This document shows positions 54,476 to 63,320 of a stretch of DNA of 64,000 nt, piece by piece; within the stretch, counting starts at the first letter, position 1; every line of letters starts with the position of its first letter. The DNA comes from Emcibacter sp. (GTDB lineage Bacteria; Pseudomonadota; Alphaproteobacteria; Sphingomonadales; Emcibacteraceae): contig JAKIUQ010000006.1 of assembly GCA_021647465.1 (NCBI GenBank), positions 133,064-197,063 of the forward strand, read 5' to 3'. The position numbers and the translations under genes are program-made. Below the pieces are notes generated by a model that saw nothing but the letters and a program-made list of their open reading frames with translations, was not told the DNA's origin and did no database searches.

Positions 54476-55894
54476 GTGAATAAAATGACCATTTTACTTA
54501 TCGAAGACGTTGTTCCCCTTGCCGAAGTATATATTGAATATTTACAAGGTGAGAATGTCGAAATTACCCATGTCACGACAGGCGATGAGGCCTATAAATA
54601 TCTTGCGGAGAATAGCCCTCAGATTATTCTGCTGGATATGAATTTACCTGATGTCGATGGTATGGAAATCCTGAAATATGTTTCTGATGCGGGACTGGAT
54701 AGCTGCGTCATTGTTATAACGGCCTATGGCTCTGTTTCGCGGGTTGTCGATGCCATGCGGCTGGGGGCTTTTGAATATCTTCAGAAACCTTTTGATGAAA
54801 GCCGCTTCATTCTGACCGTGCGAAATGCCATAGAACGTATGCATTTACGGCAAATGGTAGACAGCTATAAAAATCAGCTTGGCCGTGATGAATTTCACGG
54901 TATGCTCGGAAAATCCCAAGTAATGCAGACTGTATATGATACCATTGAGAATGTTGCAAAAAGTTCTGCGACGGTTTTTATCACAGGCGAAAGCGGAACG
55001 GGCAAGGAGCTTTGCGCTCAGGCTATTCATAACAAGAGTAATCGTAAAAAAAATGAATTGGTGATTCTGAATTGTGCGGCAATCCCGAAAGATCTGATGG
55101 AAAGCGAAATATTTGGCCATGTGAAAGGGGCTTTTACGGGCGCGACCTCGGATCGGGAAGGCGCGGCGCAAAGGGCTGATGGCGGAACATTATTTCTTGA
55201 TGAAATAGGGGAGATGGATATCAATCTGCAAACCAAATTGTTGCGACTTATTCAGTCCGGCACCTTTCAGAAGGTGGGCAGTGCCAAAACCATCAAAGTG
55301 AATATCCGTTATATATGTGCCACCAACCGCAATCCGCTGGAAATGATCGAAAAAGGCCTTTTCAGAGAAGATTTATATTATCGCCTTAATGTCATTCCCA
55401 TTAAATTGCCGGCATTACGGGAACGGGGGCAGGATAAACTGGCCATCGCCCTGAATTTCCTCAAGAAATATTCCGAAGAAGAAGGTAAAAATTTTACAGG
55501 ATATACGCCTGAGGTTGAAGAAATCTTCATGAGCCATCTCTGGCCCGGAAATGTGCGGCAATTGCAAAATATTATTCGCAATGTTGTTGTGCTGAGCGAG
55601 GGCAGCGTGGTGGACAAGGACATGTTGCCGAAAGATTTCCTGAGTATAAAGCCCGATGATGTTGTTGGCTCAGGGGTGCTGAACAATGAACTCTTGGATG
55701 TCTTTAAAGCGCCAAAGAAACGGGATGTAACGTCGATCAGGCCCTTGTGGCAATGTGAAAAAGAAGTGGTTGAGGAAGCCATTGAGATATGCGGCGGCAA
55801 TATTTCCCGGGCGGCGGGTTATCTGGAGGTTAATCCCTCGACATTATACCGCAAAATAAAAAACTGGAAAGATGCGGACGCGCATAAGGGGTAA
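54476..55894 (+). CDS. Sigma-54-dependent response regulator (NtrC/LuxO-like)
   Basis: A 472-residue activator. The receiver has Asp54, Thr82 and Lys104; the AAA+ domain has Walker A GESGTGKE (171-178), the sigma-54 contact GAFTGA (218-223) and Walker B DE (242-243); the C-terminal Fis-type helix-turn-helix is [20 protein letters not shown]. It can therefore activate RpoN promoters such as the one at 39350, but nothing shows that it does. PrsR, the known PEP-CTERM activator, has the same layout. No histidine kinase is adjacent. Start GTG 54476, with a second in-frame ATG three codons later. Confidence 0.93.
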   Translation: MNKMTILLIEDVVPLAEVYIEYLQGENVEITHVTTGDEAYKYLAENSPQIILLDMNLPDVDGMEILKYVSDAGLDSCVIVITAYGSVSRVVDAMRLGAFEYLQKPFDESRFILTVRNAIERMHLRQMVDSYKNQLGRDEFHGMLGKSQVMQTVYDTIENVAKSSATVFITGESGTGKELCAQAIHNKSNRKKNELVILNCAAIPKDLMESEIFGHVKGAFTGATSDREGAAQRADGGTLFLDEIGEMDINLQTKLLRLIQSGTFQKVGSAKTIKVNIRYICATNRNPLEMIEKGLFREDLYYRLNVIPIKLPALRERGQDKLAIALNFLKKYSEEEGKNFTGYTPEVEEIFMSHLWPGNVRQLQNIIRNVVVLSEGSVVDKDMLPKDFLSIKPDDVVGSGVLNNELLDVFKAPKKRDVTSIRPLWQCEKEVVEEAIEICGGNISRAAGYLEVNPSTLYRKIKNWKDADAHKG

Positions 55895-55991
55895 TCGGTA
55901 GTTCCGAATAATAACGTGAAATTCAATTGATTTTTACAATGATACCTTCTATCTGCTATCCCTTAACGCTATAGTTTAAGGGGCCAGAATC

Positions 55992-58658
55992 ATGGTTGAT
56001 GCACGCGATACAGATCAGAATAAAAAACTTCCCGATGTGAAGTATTTAAAAAATTACGCCGCGCCGGATTTTCTGATTGATCGGGCGGCGCTGGATTTTG
56101 ACCTGAGGGAAAATGTGACCCATGTTCGGGCGACATCCCGTTTCAAGCGCAGGGTGCAAAAGGATGTGCCGCTTATTTTGGCCGGGTCTGATATGACCCT
56201 GAAATCTGTTTCTGTGAATGGGTGCGTTTTAACCGTAGATCAATATCATCTGATGGATCATCAGTTGATTATTTTGAACCCGCCAGAAGAATTTAACCTT
56301 GTGATAGAGAATGATATTGATCCGGCGCATAATACGGTGTTAGAGGGTCTTTATATATCCAATGGCATGTATTGCACCCAGTGCGAGGCCGAAGGTTTTC
56401 GCAGGATAACCTATTTTCTTGATCAACCTGATGTGATGGCCCCCTATAAGGTTCGTATTGAGGCAGACAAAGCCGCCTTTCCGGTATTATTATCCAATGG
56501 CAATAAGGTTGATGAGGGGGATTTGTCAGAGGGCCGCCATTTTGCTTTATGGGATGACCCCTTCCCAAAACCCAGCTATTTATTTGCGCTGGTGGCCGGC
56601 GATCTGACTTATCTTGAGGATCATTTTACAACATTATCCGGCAAGCCGGTCACCTTGCGCATTTTTGTTGAAGCCGCTGACCTGGATAAATGCCAGCATG
56701 CGATGGAGAGCCTTAAAAAATCAATGGCTTGGGATGAGAAGGTCTATGGGCTGGAATATGACCTTGAGATATTTAATATTGTGGCGGTCAGTCATTTTAA
56801 CATGGGCGCCATGGAAAATAAGAGTCTGAATATTTTTAATACAAAATGTATTTTAGCGAAGGCGGAGACGGCCACGGACGCGGATTTTTGTGCTGTGGAG
56901 GCCGTGGTGGCCCATGAATATTTCCATAACTGGACCGGAAACCGCGTCACCTGCCGGGATTGGTTCCAGCTTTCCTTAAAAGAGGGCCTGACCGTATTTC
57001 GGGATCAGGAGTTTTCCGCCGATATGGGCTCACGATCGGTCAAGCGTATCGAAGACGTGCGTATCCTGCGCCAACATCAATTCGCCGAGGATAGTGGCCC
57101 CATGGCCCATCCTGTGCGCCCTGAGAGCTATATTGAGATCAATAATTTCTATACGGTAACCATATATGAAAAAGGCGCAGAAGTCATACGGATGATCCAC
57201 AGCCTTCTTGGGCCAGAGAAATATCGTAAGGGCATGGATCTGTATTTTGCCCGTCATGACGGGCAGGCGGTGACCTGTGATGACTTTATTGCCGCCATGG
57301 CGGATGCCTCGGGCGCTGATCTTGCTCAGTTTAGCCTGTGGTATGCCCAAGCCGGAACGCCGCAGGTTAAAGTAAGTAGCCGCTATGACAGGGCCGCACA
57401 GACATTCACTTTGGAATTCAGCCAGACTATTCCTGATACCGCAGGTCAAACAGATAAAAAGCCGATGCATATTCCCATCGCCGTGGGTTTGATCGGGCCG
57501 GATGGAAAAGACCTGCCCCTGAAACTTGCCGGTGAAAATGCTCCGAAAGATCAGGAGGGCACCATAATGTTAAACCTAAAGAAAGAGGTTCAATCCTTTA
57601 CTTTCATGGGGACTTCTGCCAAGCCTGTCCCATCTGTTTTGCGCGGTTTTTCAGCCCCTGTAAAAATCAAGAGCAATTCTTCCCAGCAGGATCTCCTGTT
57701 TCGGCTTGCCCATGACAGCGACAGCTTTAATCGCTGGGAGGCAGGACAGGAATCCGCAACGCATATGATCATGGCCTTGGTCGATGATATTCAGGCGGGA
57801 CGGCCGCTTGTCCTTGATGAGGATTTCAGCAGGGCCATTGGTAAAATACTCAAAGACCCAAGCCTTGACCGCGCGTTCGTCGCGGAAGTCTTAAGCCTGC
57901 CGTCCGAAGCCATTTTGGGTCAATATAGATCACCCATTGATGTGGATGCCATTCATCAGGCCCGGGAATTTGTCCGCCGGGCTCTGGCAGCGGCGCACCG
58001 CGCAGATTTTATGACGATCTATCAATCCTGCAAAACGGGGCGGCCTTATGCATATACGCCAACAGAGGTTGCGAACCGGCGGTTGAAAAACTTTAGCCTG
58101 TCTTATCTTATGACATTGCAGGAGCGCGAGATACTTGAAATCTGTATGGATCAATTGACGGCAGCCGATAATATGACAGATGAGATTTCGGCGCTTTCCT
58201 GTGTGGTGAATAGTGATTTTCCAGAACGGGAACAGGTGCTTGCGCAATTTTATCATAAATGGCACCATGAAGATCTTGTGCTCGATAAATGGTTTTCTGT
58301 TCAGGCGGCGGTTGCCAAGCCGGAAACGCTGGATCATGTGCAGGCCTTAATTCTGCATGCGGGCTTTGATATGGCGACCCCCAACCGGGTGCGTGCCGTG
58401 GTCGGGCCTTTTTGCGGCATGAATTTGACCTGCTTTCATGATAAATCAGGAAGGGGCTATGAATTTCTGGGCGATATGATTAAAAAGCTTGATCCCATAA
58501 ACCCCCAAATCGCCAGCCGCCTTGTGCAGCCCCTTGGCCGTTGGAAATATTATGACGCCCCGCGTCAAATATTGATGAGGCAGACCTTGCAGGAAATCAT
58601 GGACTTGCCGAACCTGTCTGAAAATGTTTATGAAATCGTGTCAAAAAGTTTAAAATAG
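55992..58658 (+). CDS. pepN: Aminopeptidase N (M1 zinc metallopeptidase)
   Basis: An 888-residue PepN that removes N-terminal residues from peptides in the cytosol. The exopeptidase motif GAMENK binds the substrate N-terminus; the zinc site is HEYFHNWTGNR (His308, Glu309, His312) with the third ligand Glu in LKEGLTVFRD. Length and the all-helical C-terminal domain match the proteobacterial PepN type. The start ATG is preceded by AAGGGG. It is monocistronic and convergent with the NfrA-like gene. Confidence 0.96.
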   Translation: MVDARDTDQNKKLPDVKYLKNYAAPDFLIDRAALDFDLRENVTHVRATSRFKRRVQKDVPLILAGSDMTLKSVSVNGCVLTVDQYHLMDHQLIILNPPEEFNLVIENDIDPAHNTVLEGLYISNGMYCTQCEAEGFRRITYFLDQPDVMAPYKVRIEADKAAFPVLLSNGNKVDEGDLSEGRHFALWDDPFPKPSYLFALVAGDLTYLEDHFTTLSGKPVTLRIFVEAADLDKCQHAMESLKKSMAWDEKVYGLEYDLEIFNIVAVSHFNMGAMENKSLNIFNTKCILAKAETATDADFCAVEAVVAHEYFHNWTGNRVTCRDWFQLSLKEGLTVFRDQEFSADMGSRSVKRIEDVRILRQHQFAEDSGPMAHPVRPESYIEINNFYTVTIYEKGAEVIRMIHSLLGPEKYRKGMDLYFARHDGQAVTCDDFIAAMADASGADLAQFSLWYAQAGTPQVKVSSRYDRAAQTFTLEFSQTIPDTAGQTDKKPMHIPIAVGLIGPDGKDLPLKLAGENAPKDQEGTIMLNLKKEVQSFTFMGTSAKPVPSVLRGFSAPVKIKSNSSQQDLLFRLAHDSDSFNRWEAGQESATHMIMALVDDIQAGRPLVLDEDFSRAIGKILKDPSLDRAFVAEVLSLPSEAILGQYRSPIDVDAIHQAREFVRRALAAAHRADFMTIYQSCKTGRPYAYTPTEVANRRLKNFSLSYLMTLQEREILEICMDQLTAADNMTDEISALSCVVNSDFPEREQVLAQFYHKWHHEDLVLDKWFSVQAAVAKPETLDHVQALILHAGFDMATPNRVRAVVGPFCGMNLTCFHDKSGRGYEFLGDMIKKLDPINPQIASRLVQPLGRWKYYDAPRQILMRQTLQEIMDLPNLSENVYEIVSKSLK

Positions 58659-58668
58659 AGGGACAACT

Positions 58669-60048
58669 CTAGAAATATATCATCAGGCTTACCACCGGGC
58701 CGGAACCGCCGATGCTGTTGCCGGATATTTTTAGCCGATATTCGATGGTCAGGTCAATATGGGACCGATAGGCTTCATATTTGGTGTCGTTGAAATAATA
58801 TCTTATATTCAGCCCCGGGCCAGCCTCAATCAGGCTTGCTTGCTCAAAACTGTCCTTTTGCCAAGTGATTAATCCGGTCATGCGGGGCTGAAGCACCAAG
58901 CCAGAGGACAGGGCCATATTATAGCCGCTTATGGCTTGCGCGGTCAGAAAAATATCCGGGTCTGAAGGATCAATCATTGCGGCATCAAGATACAAGCTGT
59001 AGCCCCACCAATTGTTTTTATCTTCGCGAAAATCCGTGCCGTAATCCCGCGAATATCCGGCCCGCAGCATCCAGTCATTACGGGCGAAATTCCCAATTTT
59101 TATCAAACGTTCTGCTGAAAACACCAGATTATGATCCGGCAAAGGTTTCAGGCGCAGGCCCAATCCGGCTTGAAAGCTATCTGGATCTGGCTCAAATCTT
59201 CCCGGCGTCATGCCGGACATCAGCCGACCATAAAGCTGGAGTTTTCTGCCATTATTAAAGCCAATTTTTTCCGGTTGATAGCTGACCTCCAATCCTGCCT
59301 GAGATTGGGTCAAATCAGGGCCGGACAATTGACGGTGGTTAGAGGATTCATCCCGATAAATGGCATATGAGGTGATGTTAAAGCGATTTTCCAATTGTTC
59401 GATTTCCCTTTTTATGGCAAAACTGCCGCTGTCAGAATGATCAATGACTTTCTTGAAATTCGCCGCCGCCTTGTCGTTCTGACCCAAAATTTTATAGGCA
59501 TAGGCCAGCTGCAGACGCAATGGCTTATCCTCTGGGACAAATTTTAAAGCCTGTTCAAAATGCATAATGGCAATTGAATAGTCGCCCCTGCGGTACGCAT
59601 CATACCCCTGACCGGCGGCATGACGCCATGGGGCGGGTTCTTTGGTTTTATGGGGTGGGATATTCTTGGGCGCGGAGGGGGTATCTGCAACGAGAGGATT
59701 TTTTTCTTTTTTGGGTTCGTCCGGCGGGATATTTAAGGCGGCTTTTATGGGATTGACAATTGCCGGGGGCTTTGGGTTTTCGGATTTTGGAACGGGCATG
59801 GGCAGAGGCGGTGCCAGAAATACTTGTATTTCGGGCTGTATGGTTTCTGTACGGGGGGGCATTCTGGGGCTCGTTTTTGGCACAATAATACCCTTCTCAT
59901 GCCGGGCCGCCATTTCGACATAGGGATATTGCTTGAAATAGGCTTTTTCTTGTTTCGCGTAATCGGTTGCCAAAAAAAACAGAATGGCCGCAGAAAATCC
60001 GCTGAAACTCATGATAAATAATATGAAAAATTTAAGCCTCTGACTCAT
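58669..60048 (-). CDS. NfrA-like outer-membrane protein with TPR repeats
   Basis: A 459-residue envelope protein. One membrane or signal segment (about 6-27) is followed by a long Pro-rich linker (about 58-140), two or more TPR units (about 150-215, AYRRGDYSIAIMHFEQAL and AYKILGQNDKAAANFKKV) and a C-terminal beta-rich domain ending in MIYF, resembling the C-terminal domain of the phage N4 adsorption protein NfrA. It is much shorter than E. coli NfrA. It overlaps the end of the NfrB-like gene by 17 bp. NfrA/NfrB in E. coli make and export an exopolysaccharide that is the N4 receptor. Confidence 0.7.
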   Translation of the reverse strand: MSQRLKFFILFIMSFSGFSAAILFFLATDYAKQEKAYFKQYPYVEMAARHEKGIIVPKTSPRMPPRTETIQPEIQVFLAPPLPMPVPKSENPKPPAIVNPIKAALNIPPDEPKKEKNPLVADTPSAPKNIPPHKTKEPAPWRHAAGQGYDAYRRGDYSIAIMHFEQALKFVPEDKPLRLQLAYAYKILGQNDKAAANFKKVIDHSDSGSFAIKREIEQLENRFNITSYAIYRDESSNHRQLSGPDLTQSQAGLEVSYQPEKIGFNNGRKLQLYGRLMSGMTPGRFEPDPDSFQAGLGLRLKPLPDHNLVFSAERLIKIGNFARNDWMLRAGYSRDYGTDFREDKNNWWGYSLYLDAAMIDPSDPDIFLTAQAISGYNMALSSGLVLQPRMTGLITWQKDSFEQASLIEAGPGLNIRYYFNDTKYEAYRSHIDLTIEYRLKISGNSIGGSGPVVSLMIYF

Positions 60049-61639
60049 TCAACGCCGCCTGCTGCTTTAGGGTGAAGGATAATTGTTGATCGGTGATATG
60101 GCCCTTGTTGATGAGAATTTCCCCCAGTTTTTGACCTGGTTTTACACCAGAATCTGACTGATAATTCAGGGCATTCTGAAGCATATCGACAGACAGGAGG
60201 TCATATTCTATGAGAATCTCGCCTATTTTCCTTTGGTAGGGCTGTAATTGATCTGTCTCGGGAAATATATGATCTGTTTTATCCCAGAGGAGGGGCGTAT
60301 TGAACAGGATATGTCCGCTGTAAAGCGATATGGCCCTCAATGAGGCCAGAAAATTCAATATATTCCCCCAGAGCTGCCGAGGTAATGACAGGGCCGCCGA
60401 GCGCCAGCTATAAATTTGATAGGTGAAATAAAATCTGTGCAAGGCCCGATTGATCAGAAACAACAGATTGGCCCATAACAGATATTCCAATGGCTCGCCG
60501 CGCCGGAGCAGGGGGGGATAACGATAGCCATCCGGCATGAGCCATTCAATAAACCAGACAAGCAGGATGTTGAGCATGATAAAATAAGCCGCTGCGGACA
60601 GCTGCGCAGTGATGATACCTTTTCGATCACGAAACAGCGCATATTTCAGGGCGAGCGGGCCATGCCAGCGTTGATTGCGCCACCCCTGAAAGGCAATGCC
60701 CATTAACCAGCGGCTTTTCTGCCGGACAACGGCCTTTACCGTATTCGGAAAGAATTCCCGGGTCGCGATAATATCATTTGGCCCGGTTTTAAATCGGGCA
60801 AAGATCAGTTTTAGCCCATGTTGTTTAAGCCTGAGCGCCAGATCGTAATCCTCGGTAAGGTTGCCGGTATCAAAGGGCGGGGCGCTATGGTTATCACTGA
60901 CCAGCCTCATTGCCCGACGGCTGAGCGCGGTGCCAACCCCGGCGGAGGGAACATGGTGGGTCAGGCTTTCCCGAACAACCATTTCCTTAATGTGATTTTC
61001 GGCAAATTCATCCTGATAATGCCCGCCGGTCAGGTCATACCATGGCCGCTCCAAAGGGATTACCGGAATTTGCACCATATCTTTGCGCGGGATCAAGTGA
61101 TTATAGAGCTTTAATTCGAGCGGATGAACTATATCCTCCGCATCATGTAGAATATAGCCGCAGAATTCAATATTTTGCTTGTTTTCAAAGGCGCGAATAT
61201 CGTCATAAACCTGATTCAGGCAGTCCGCTTTGCATGTGGGCCCATCGGTTTTCAATATGGAAATATGGAGATTCTTATAGCGGTGCCGCAAAGGCTCAAT
61301 TTCTGAAATGCTATCCGGGTCATTGGGATAACAGCCCACAAAGACATGGTAATTCTTATAATTATAGCTGATAAATAAATTGGTCAGCATGGCCTGTATG
61401 ACGGCGCTTTCCTGCCATGCCGGGATCATGATCGCGAAAAACTGCTCGTTTTTTGATAAAATATCCTCGCGTTGAAAGGCGCGGTATTTAGGGGTGATAA
61501 AGAGTTTTCGTCTGATTTTATATAAGATGTAATAGAGATCAACAAAGGCGTCATCAATATTGCTGATCAGGATGAACAGGGCCGTCAGAAAGAAACCTAT
61601 TTTTAAAAAAAATAAATAACTGGTGAATAAATCTAATAT
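60032..61639 (-). CDS. NfrB-like inner-membrane glycosyltransferase with MshEN c-di-GMP-binding motifs
   Basis: A family 2 processive glycosyltransferase. Catalytic motifs are visible: ILHDAEDI (DxD-like), LTEDYDLALRL and the QKSRW of polysaccharide synthases. At least four membrane segments lie around and behind the catalytic domain. The C-terminus holds two MshEN half motifs (KIGEIL...ALNYQ and KLGEIL...TLKQQ), the kind through which E. coli NfrB senses c-di-GMP. The first standard start is ATG 61427-61429, but the frame is open to 61658 and the extra part encodes a membrane helix expected in the family (YLFFLKIGFFLTALFILIS). The only start with a ribosome site is an ATA at 61637 after AGGGG; this start is uncertain. 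Confidence 0.82.
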   Translation of the reverse strand: MLDLFTSYLFFLKIGFFLTALFILISNIDDAFVDLYYILYKIRRKLFITPKYRAFQREDILSKNEQFFAIMIPAWQESAVIQAMLTNLFISYNYKNYHVFVGCYPNDPDSISEIEPLRHRYKNLHISILKTDGPTCKADCLNQVYDDIRAFENKQNIEFCGYILHDAEDIVHPLELKLYNHLIPRKDMVQIPVIPLERPWYDLTGGHYQDEFAENHIKEMVVRESLTHHVPSAGVGTALSRRAMRLVSDNHSAPPFDTGNLTEDYDLALRLKQHGLKLIFARFKTGPNDIIATREFFPNTVKAVVRQKSRWLMGIAFQGWRNQRWHGPLALKYALFRDRKGIITAQLSAAAYFIMLNILLVWFIEWLMPDGYRYPPLLRRGEPLEYLLWANLLFLINRALHRFYFTYQIYSWRSAALSLPRQLWGNILNFLASLRAISLYSGHILFNTPLLWDKTDHIFPETDQLQPYQRKIGEILIEYDLLSVDMLQNALNYQSDSGVKPGQKLGEILINKGHITDQQLSFTLKQQAALNESEA

Positions 61640-61837
61640 TTTTGCCGCCCCTAATTTTTAAATACCAGAAAAGCATTTATGGTTTTTACCCGTATGTTAA
61701 TTTTTGCTCTAGGCTACTACTTAAGACCCATATAATCAATATTCAGTTATTCACTATGGATTTTTCAGCTATTAATGTAATATTATTCTGTTCAAACATT
61801 TCAGCCATTAAACGTAATTTGGGATTGCGATACGATT

Positions 61838-63259
61838 ATGACACAGGATTTGCATAGGCAGGATCTGGAAAAATTTCTTACAAAAAAGAAACTTAATGAC
61901 CATTGGAAAAAATGGGTTCGCACCAATATTAAGGCAGGCTGTGATAAAAATGGTATGTTCAAAATCATGGTTGATGAGGGGTTTGAATATGATTTGATCA
62001 AGGACGCTTTAAATTTTGAGCCGATTATTCCCGTGGATCAGATTATTAATCCGTTAAAGCGGCCAAAAGTTAAAAAAAACGAGAAAACATCACCCCCATT
62101 CATACCAAATGCTAAACGATTGGATCATGTTGAGGTTGAGCTGTATATACTTGATGATTTTCTCAATAAAACGGAATGTGAGGCCTTGATTGCTAATATA
62201 GAAACGGCTTTAAAGCCATCAATTTTGATGACAAATGATGAATCCGAACAAAGTAATAACAAAAGAAAGTCCTGTGATATGGGATTGATTGGAAATGATA
62301 ACGTTCGGGATTTAGATCGGCGAATTTCTTCCATATTAGGCCTTTCTGCTGCCCATTCGGATAGCTTGCAAGGTCAATATTATACCGAAGGGCAAGAGTG
62401 TAAGGATCAGACGGATTTTTTAAAAGAAAATGAACTTAAGGAAAGTGGTACAGGGCAACGGAGTTATAGTTTTCTGATATATCTGAATGATGTCGAGGAT
62501 GGCGGTGAAATTAGCTTTCCGAAGATTAACCGATCTATTTTACCGAAAATGGGGCGGGCCGTAATTTGGAATAATTTGCATAAGGACGGGACGGTGAATG
62601 ATCATTGTATATATCATGAGGGTCTCGTTAAAAAAGGAAGTAAAACCGTCATAAAAAAATATTTCCGCACTCAAAACGGCTTGCCTGTATTCAAACGATT
62701 AGAAAAGGAAAATGTACCAAATTATACAAAAATAGGATTTGAGAAAGATACACTTCCCAAGCCTCTGTTTAAAAAAATAGTGAATTTTTATCGGGAAAAT
62801 TTCAAACATCAGGTAAAAGAAACCGTAGCAGAGAGGTTCATTAAAAATGAAGAACCAAATGTCACTAAAAGCAGCTTGATTCAATTGCCTGACTCTATCC
62901 AGAAAGAAATTCAGAATTGTTTAAAGCCAGTGCTTGAAATATGGAGCGGTCTTAAACTTGACCCTACATTCGTTTATGGAATCCGGGTTTATCATAATGG
63001 CACCGCGTTGAAAGTTCATAGAGACCGTAACGGCACTCATATTATTGGTGTCATCATAAATGTTGATCAAGAATTGAACGAAGCTTGGCCTTTGAGAATT
63101 GAGGATAATTATTATCGTCAACATGATATTTTATTAAAGCCGGGTGAAGTTGTATATTATGAAGCCGTAAGGCTTGCTCACGGCAGACCTATACCGTTTA
63201 ATGGAGAATTATTCGCTAATATATTCTGTCATTTTAAAATCTCAGAAACGGGTAAGTAG
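61838..63259 (+). CDS. Tandem 2-oxoglutarate/Fe(II)-dependent oxygenase, first domain lacking an iron ligand
   Basis: A 473-residue protein with two oxygenase domains. The first (about 95-280) is prolyl-4-hydroxylase-like: GGEISFPKI, His260 in YHEGLVKKGSK and Lys269 are present, but the HxD motif reads Gln191-Thr-Asp193, so the first iron ligand is missing. The second (about 300-470) keeps all usual residues: His394-Arg-Asp396, distal His448 and Arg450 (RLAHGRPIPF). The protein thus looks like an inactive-active pair. It has no signal peptide and is divergent from the NfrB-like gene across 180 bp. Such enzymes hydroxylate proline or other residues; the target is unknown. Confidence 0.75.
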   Translation: MTQDLHRQDLEKFLTKKKLNDHWKKWVRTNIKAGCDKNGMFKIMVDEGFEYDLIKDALNFEPIIPVDQIINPLKRPKVKKNEKTSPPFIPNAKRLDHVEVELYILDDFLNKTECEALIANIETALKPSILMTNDESEQSNNKRKSCDMGLIGNDNVRDLDRRISSILGLSAAHSDSLQGQYYTEGQECKDQTDFLKENELKESGTGQRSYSFLIYLNDVEDGGEISFPKINRSILPKMGRAVIWNNLHKDGTVNDHCIYHEGLVKKGSKTVIKKYFRTQNGLPVFKRLEKENVPNYTKIGFEKDTLPKPLFKKIVNFYRENFKHQVKETVAERFIKNEEPNVTKSSLIQLPDSIQKEIQNCLKPVLEIWSGLKLDPTFVYGIRVYHNGTALKVHRDRNGTHIIGVIINVDQELNEAWPLRIEDNYYRQHDILLKPGEVVYYEAVRLAHGRPIPFNGELFANIFCHFKISETGK

Positions 63260-63320
63260 CGCAACTCTCAAATTTTATGCTGCAGATGGTGCAGATATTA
63301 TCAAGTCTTATAAAATGATA

